Positions 60,100 to 64,000 of a stretch of 64,000 nt of DNA are shown here, piece after piece. The stretch lies in NCBI RefSeq assembly GCF_026626745.1, contig NZ_JAPNJW010000002.1, positions 5,294,151-5,358,150 on the forward strand. Direction: 5' to 3'. The DNA comes from Nannocystis sp. RBIL2. Lineage in GTDB: Bacteria > Myxococcota_A > Polyangia > Nannocystales > Nannocystaceae. The position numbers and the translations under genes are program-made. Positions within the stretch are counted from its first letter, which is position 1; each line of letters starts with the position of its first letter. The notes beneath the pieces are model-generated. The model was given only the letters and a program-made list of their open reading frames with translations, did no database searches and was not told the origin of the DNA.

Positions 60100-62206
60100 G
60101 GCTCTCTCCCTTCGTCAACGCGCTCAGCTCGGCGCGGTCGAGCACCTTGCGCGACAGCAGCGTCTCCGCCAGCGCCTCGAGCATCGCGCGGTGGCCGGAC
60201 AACAGCTCCTGCGCCCGCTGGAGCTCCTTCTCGAGGATCTCCGTCACCTCGGCGTCGATCCGCTCGCGGCGGCGCTCCGACATCGGCGTCCCGTGGCGCG
60301 GCGCGTCGTCGAGGCGCACCAGCACCCCCGTGCTCGCGCCCATCCCGTACTCCTCGACCATCGCCCGCGCGATGCGATTGACCTGCTGCAGATCGGTGTG
60401 CGCCCCGATCGACACCTCGCCGAACACCAGCCGCTCCGCGCACATGCCCCCGAGCCCGACGCAGATGTCGGCGCGCATGTCCGCCGCAGTGATCGCGTAC
60501 GGCCGCGCCCGCGCGGCCCGCAGCACATAGCCGAGCGCCCCTTCCATGTCGGCGGCGATCGAGATCCGCTCCGGCGGCGTCGCGTGCTCGACCAGCATCG
60601 CCAGCAGCGCGTGCCCGGCCTCGTGGATCGCCACCACCCGCTCCTCCGCCGGGCTCAGCACCACCGCCGCCCGCGTCTTGCGCTGCAGCGCGCGGTCGAT
60701 GTCCTCCGGCGTGAACTTCTTCTCGCCGGTGCGGATCGCCTGCCGCTTCAGCGCCCGACACACCGCGTAGATGTGGTCGCCCGTGAACGGCAGCCCGCGC
60801 GCCCGCTCCGCCAGCCCCTCCGTGCGCCGCACCAGGTGCTCCTGCAATTCACGCGACAGCCCGAGCTCGAGCTTGCGGTCGTAGATCTCCACGATCTCGC
60901 GCCGGTCCTGCACCCCCGGCGCCGGGATCTCGATCAAAAACTCGAATCGCCCCGGCCGCAGCAGCGCCCCGTCGAGGCTCTCGAGGAAGTTCGTCGTCCC
61001 GACCACGAACACGCTCTCGCTGCCGCGGAAGCCGTCCATTTCGGTGAGCAGCTGATTCACCATCGAGTGCTCGACCCCCGAGCCCTCGTACGTCCCGCGC
61101 GCGTGGGCGAACGCGTCGATCTCGTCAAAGACCACCACCGCCGGCGCGCTGCGACGAGCCTGGCGGAACACCCGACGCAGGTTCTCCTCGCTCTCGCCGA
61201 CCCACTTCGACTTCAGCTCCGGCCCCGACACGATGATGACAGTCGCGTCCATCGCGGTCGCCATCGCCTTGGCGAAGTACGTCTTGCCGGTCCCGGGCGG
61301 CCCGTGAAAGATGATCCCGCGCGGCAACAGCCCCTCGAGCGCCTGGATCTCGCTCTCGCTCCCGAGGCTGTCCTTGCGCCGCAGCAGGTCGAGCAGCTCC
61401 TCACGCAGCCGCAGCTTCACCTCAGGGTAGCCGCCGATGTCGCGCTCGAGGTCGACGTTCGGCAGCTCGACGTCTTCGCTGACCGTCTGCCGGCGCAGCT
61501 CGCGGTACACCTGCGCCGCCTGCGAGCGCCCCGGCATCGCCTCGCGGCGCAGCCCGACCGCTTGCATCAATCGCCGCAGCCGCACCGGGTTCAGGCCCGA
61601 CACATATTTATAGAGCGCGAACGGATCGAAGTTGTCGGCGTCGATCGCCTTCGCCTCGCGCTGGGTCACGATCTTCCCCAGCGACTCGCGCGGCACCCCG
61701 ACGATCTCGCGGCGGACCGCGAACACCCCCTCGATCACCTTCGGCAGCGAGAAGCTCGGGTCGCGGAAGCCGAGCAGCACCGCCTCCGGGTTCTCGTAGA
61801 GCAGCGGGATCGCCTCGCGCGCCTCCATCGTCAGGCTCGTGTGCGTCGTCGTCAGCACGTCGAGGTGCAGCAGTACGATGATCGTGCGCTCGACGCTGCC
61901 GCGGATCGCCGTCGTCAGCTGCGTCAGCATCGACGCCAGGTTGCCGCGGCTCTCCTCGCCCTCGCGCGGGCGCCCGTCGACGATCACGATCTGCGGCCCG
62001 CGCCCGTTGGCGGCCCCGCGGCGCAGCCGCGCGCGCACTGCCAGGTACACGTGCAGCGCCAGCTCCTTGTCGCACTCGACCAGCACGCTCATCCCGCGGC
62101 GCAGCCGCTCCTCGATGAACGTCACGTCCTGCGCGCAGGCCATCTCGACCGCGTCCTCGACCCGCACCTCGCCCGGCAGGGTCTCGATCGGCACGGTGCG
62201 TCGCAC
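60092..62206 (-). CDS. soluble FtsH-like AAA+ zinc protease
   Basis: A 704-residue protein. The N-terminal 240 residues resemble an AAA core that lost its P-loop (IVIVDGRPREG, IIVLLHLDVLTTTH, AVLLGFRDPSF). An active AAA+ domain follows, with Walker A GPPGTGKT (302-309), Walker B VVVFDEID (357-364), sensor 1 VVGTTN and arginine finger LRPGRFE. The M41 peptidase domain has HEAGH (528-532) and the third-ligand Asp605 (GAHTDLQQVNRIAR). There is no transmembrane helix, unlike housekeeping FtsH. GTG start; one-base gap from the preceding stop. Likely the degrading effector of the system. Confidence 0.9.
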   Translation of the reverse strand: MRRTVPIETLPGEVRVEDAVEMACAQDVTFIEERLRRGMSVLVECDKELALHVYLAVRARLRRGAANGRGPQIVIVDGRPREGEESRGNLASMLTQLTTAIRGSVERTIIVLLHLDVLTTTHTSLTMEAREAIPLLYENPEAVLLGFRDPSFSLPKVIEGVFAVRREIVGVPRESLGKIVTQREAKAIDADNFDPFALYKYVSGLNPVRLRRLMQAVGLRREAMPGRSQAAQVYRELRRQTVSEDVELPNVDLERDIGGYPEVKLRLREELLDLLRRKDSLGSESEIQALEGLLPRGIIFHGPPGTGKTYFAKAMATAMDATVIIVSGPELKSKWVGESEENLRRVFRQARRSAPAVVVFDEIDAFAHARGTYEGSGVEHSMVNQLLTEMDGFRGSESVFVVGTTNFLESLDGALLRPGRFEFLIEIPAPGVQDRREIVEIYDRKLELGLSRELQEHLVRRTEGLAERARGLPFTGDHIYAVCRALKRQAIRTGEKKFTPEDIDRALQRKTRAAVVLSPAEERVVAIHEAGHALLAMLVEHATPPERISIAADMEGALGYVLRAARARPYAITAADMRADICVGLGGMCAERLVFGEVSIGAHTDLQQVNRIARAMVEEYGMGASTGVLVRLDDAPRHGTPMSERRRERIDAEVTEILEKELQRAQELLSGHRAMLEALAETLLSRKVLDRAELSALTKGESHG

Positions 62207-62207
62207 G

Positions 62208-62759
62208 CTAGACCCGCACCTTGATCGTCAGCTCGAGCTCGCCGTCGGCCCCGCGGCCCTCGTGGACGCTCTCGATCTGCCCCATCGACGCCGCCTTCTG
62301 CCGCAGCGCCTCGACGTACACCTTCTGCAGCGCCGCCTGCAGCTCGCCGCGGATCTCGCCCTCGCGCGCGCCGAGCCGCCGCGCCACCTCCTTCGCCAGG
62401 TCGCGCTCCGCCTGCTTGCCTGCCTCCGCCAGCCGCGAGTTCGCCTGCTCCTGGCTCGTCGCACGCGTCGTCACCTGCTTCGACGCCGCCGCGCGCACCG
62501 TCACGGTCCGACCGTCGGGCGCCAGAGTCACCGCGACCTCGCCGAACTTGCGCGACATCTCTCCGCCCTGTCCCTTGGACCAGCCGCTCGCGGCCAGCTC
62601 CTCGCGCAGCAGCGCAGTCATCGCCCCCTCCGGCAGGATCTCGAGCATCCCGACGTCCATCTCGATCGCGTCGGCCGTCTCGACCTGCTTCGCAACGTCG
62701 TGGTACGTGACCGGTCGCCAGTTGGGGTCGCTGATGCGAATTCGGTACCCTCGGCTCAC
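62208..62759 (-). CDS. ternary-system accessory protein, coiled-coil
   Basis: A 183-residue soluble protein. The N-terminal part is alpha/beta (YRIRISDPNWRPVTYHDVAK, ILPEGAMTALLREELAASGW); residues about 100-160 form a long charged helix (EQANSRLAEAGKQAERDLAK, REGEIRGELQAALQKVYVEAL), likely a coiled coil. It resembles ternary-system partner domains. The start (GTG) has GAGGAGG about six bases upstream, and TAGGAT further up could be a -10, so an internal promoter in the 103-base gap is possible. Confidence 0.65.
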   Translation of the reverse strand: MSRGYRIRISDPNWRPVTYHDVAKQVETADAIEMDVGMLEILPEGAMTALLREELAASGWSKGQGGEMSRKFGEVAVTLAPDGRTVTVRAAASKQVTTRATSQEQANSRLAEAGKQAERDLAKEVARRLGAREGEIRGELQAALQKVYVEALRQKAASMGQIESVHEGRGADGELELTIKVRV

Positions 62760-62862
62760 GCTGCCTCCTCGCGGGCGCCCATCCTAACCGACCCGCACGC
62801 GCCCTGGCGAGGCCGAACGATCGCGTATCTTCCTGTGCGTCGGAGTCGTCCTCGGCCGTCGC

Positions 62863-63969
62863 TCACCCCAGCCGACCCGTCAGCACCCGCGCGAGCGCGT
62901 CGAGGCGCGCCAGGTGCGGCCGCAGCACCGTGTCGTGCAGCTCGAGGTACAGCTGCGACTCCTCGTAGCGGCGGTCGCCGAACGCGTGGCGCGTCATCGC
63001 TTCGCGCAGCTCCGCCAGCCGCTCGCCCAGCCCCACGATCCGCGCCAGCGCCCGGCGCAGCGCGTCCTGTTGCGAGCGCAGCATCAGCCCCGAATCCGCC
63101 ACGAGCCCGGCCGACACCACCGCGGGCGGATCGGCCCACTCGCCGCTGCACAAGCGCGCCAGCGCGCGACACAGCGGCCGCGCCAGATCGAGCCGCGCCC
63201 GGAAGTCGATCGCGTGGATGAATTGCTCGAGCACGCGCGCCGCGGTCAAAAGTCGCTCTGCCCGCTCCTCGCCCGGCGACCAGCGCATGCACCTGACGAT
63301 CTGCTCCGCCCACTGCTCCGCCAGCACATCGTCGAGGCACTCGAGCAGCACCACCTGCGGCCCGTTCAGCAGCAGCTCCACCTTGCCCGACGACTCCTCG
63401 CCGTCGACCTGGCGCGACCAGTCCTCGAGCGCGAACAGAGTCGCCAGCGGCGAGCCCAGGCACAGCCGCCGCCCCAGGTCTTCGCGGATCTCCCGCGGCA
63501 TGTTCACGCGCCCCAGGTGGCGCACCGCCAGCGCGTACACCAGCCAGTCACCGGTGTCCGTCCCCGCGATCTTGATGATGCGACGGATCTGCCGCCGCGC
63601 CTTGCGCGAGCTGCCCTCGCCCTCCACCACCTCCGTGGGCCGGGCGATCTCCGCCAGACGCTGCGTCGCCTGCACCCACAGCTCGTAGGTCGCCTCGGTG
63701 AAGCGCAGGCGAAAGCCCTCGCTGCGGGCCGCCTCCCAAATTCTTCCGCGCACGCGTCGGCCGCGGCGCAGCACCACGCGCTCGCGCCGACCCGACTCGA
63801 CCAGCACGCGCAGGCACGTCGACGCGATCCTGCGCCCCGCCACCTCGATCAGCTCCGGACGCGGCTGCGACACTGGATGCGTCGGCACGATCCGGACCGC
63901 GCGGCCGCGGATCAGCATGTCGAGCACCTCGAGCGCGTGCCCCTCGTCGACGCTGACGGGCAGACTCAT
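62863..63969 (-). CDS. ternary-system partner protein of unknown function
   Basis: A 368-residue soluble helical protein. Opening MSLPVSVDEGHALEVLDML; a central basic segment (RKARRQIRRIIKIAG) and later helix pairs (LAEQWAEQIVRCMRWSPGEE, LYLELHDTVLRPHLARLDAL). No catalytic motif recognised. ATG at 63969 overlaps the TGA of a further gene (ATGA), so the operon extends beyond the window. Confidence 0.6.
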   Translation of the reverse strand: MSLPVSVDEGHALEVLDMLIRGRAVRIVPTHPVSQPRPELIEVAGRRIASTCLRVLVESGRRERVVLRRGRRVRGRIWEAARSEGFRLRFTEATYELWVQATQRLAEIARPTEVVEGEGSSRKARRQIRRIIKIAGTDTGDWLVYALAVRHLGRVNMPREIREDLGRRLCLGSPLATLFALEDWSRQVDGEESSGKVELLLNGPQVVLLECLDDVLAEQWAEQIVRCMRWSPGEERAERLLTAARVLEQFIHAIDFRARLDLARPLCRALARLCSGEWADPPAVVSAGLVADSGLMLRSQQDALRRALARIVGLGERLAELREAMTRHAFGDRRYEESQLYLELHDTVLRPHLARLDALARVLTGRLG

Positions 63970-64000
63970 CGCGCCACCCGCGTGCGCGGCCCGAGCAGGG
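63966..64000 (-). CDS. 3' end of an upstream operon gene (partial)
   Basis: A frame reading ...LLGPRTRVAR then TGA at 63966-63968 overlaps the next start codon by the ATGA pattern usual in this operon. Only ten codons are visible, so this rests on context. Confidence 0.35.
   Translation of the reverse strand, partial: LLGPRTRVAR

Overview
The window looks like chromosome from a GC-rich, predatory-type myxobacterium, most likely of the Nannocystis/Plesiocystis side of the order. The reasons are inferred from family knowledge: very high third-position GC; many secreted lipoproteins whose signal peptide is followed by a Thr/Ser/Gly-rich linker; myxobacterial Cys-rich (DUF4215-type) repeats; a MYXO-CTERM-like protein; an FHA-FHA-ABC exporter; a PP2C phosphatase; and an ECF sigma/membrane-partner/outer-membrane gene set. 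I see no rRNA, tRNA, CRISPR array, insertion sequence or phage module.

Layout. 1-4.3 kb: the end of a peptidoglycan-binding-domain gene, a large unknown with a weak amidoligase-like look, a membrane protein, a SUKH/SMI1 protein behind a 15-bp tandem repeat, and the remains of a broken gene. 4.3-6.7 kb: two overlapping 6-TM class III cyclase genes with complementary catalytic defects. 6.9-14.2 kb: a GH5 lipoprotein, two other lipoproteins, enolase with twin hairpins, and a repeat lipoprotein. 14.4-22.6 kb: the FHA-ABC exporter, a TonB-like small lipoprotein, a TAT-exported dioxygenase-like protein, an orphan TupA-like binding protein, and two coupled inactive M16-type proteins. 22.9-34.4 kb: a Cys-rich secreted protein, a broken aminoglycoside-phosphotransferase-like gene, a ZIP-ArsP fusion with a His-rich tail, an FG-GAP lipoprotein, a DUF2505 protein, an FGE-type lipoprotein, a double FKBP, a double UspA, and a HExxH lipoprotein. 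34.8-54.1 kb: a fibrinogen-like lipoprotein, an MBL-AraC pair, an ArsR-DUF2087 regulator with a readable promoter/operator, PP2C, dienelactone hydrolase, a BNR lipoprotein, the sigma operon, an SDR-SBP-CDF operon, an LRR lipoprotein and a Rieske oxygenase.

54.1-64.0 kb (minus strand) is one tightly packed operon with a MoxR AAA+ ATPase, a vWA-like protein, a soluble FtsH-like AAA protease, a small acidic peptide and several large partner proteins. This matches what I recall as the FtsH-vWA-MoxR 'ternary' conflict systems; the upstream end lies outside the window.

Two patterns run through the whole window. The first is a dispersed short palindrome (core TGTC-n4..8-GACA, arms CATGTCC or CCTGTCC with matching changes on the other arm) in at least 18 perfect copies, both between genes and inside linker-coding DNA. 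The second is a -10-like TAnnnT hexamer 6-10 bases before many start codons, which suggests leaderless mRNAs and helps choose starts. The most unusual single finding is the split cyclase pair, which reproduces in two genes the 6TM-C1/6TM-C2 logic of animal transmembrane adenylyl cyclases.
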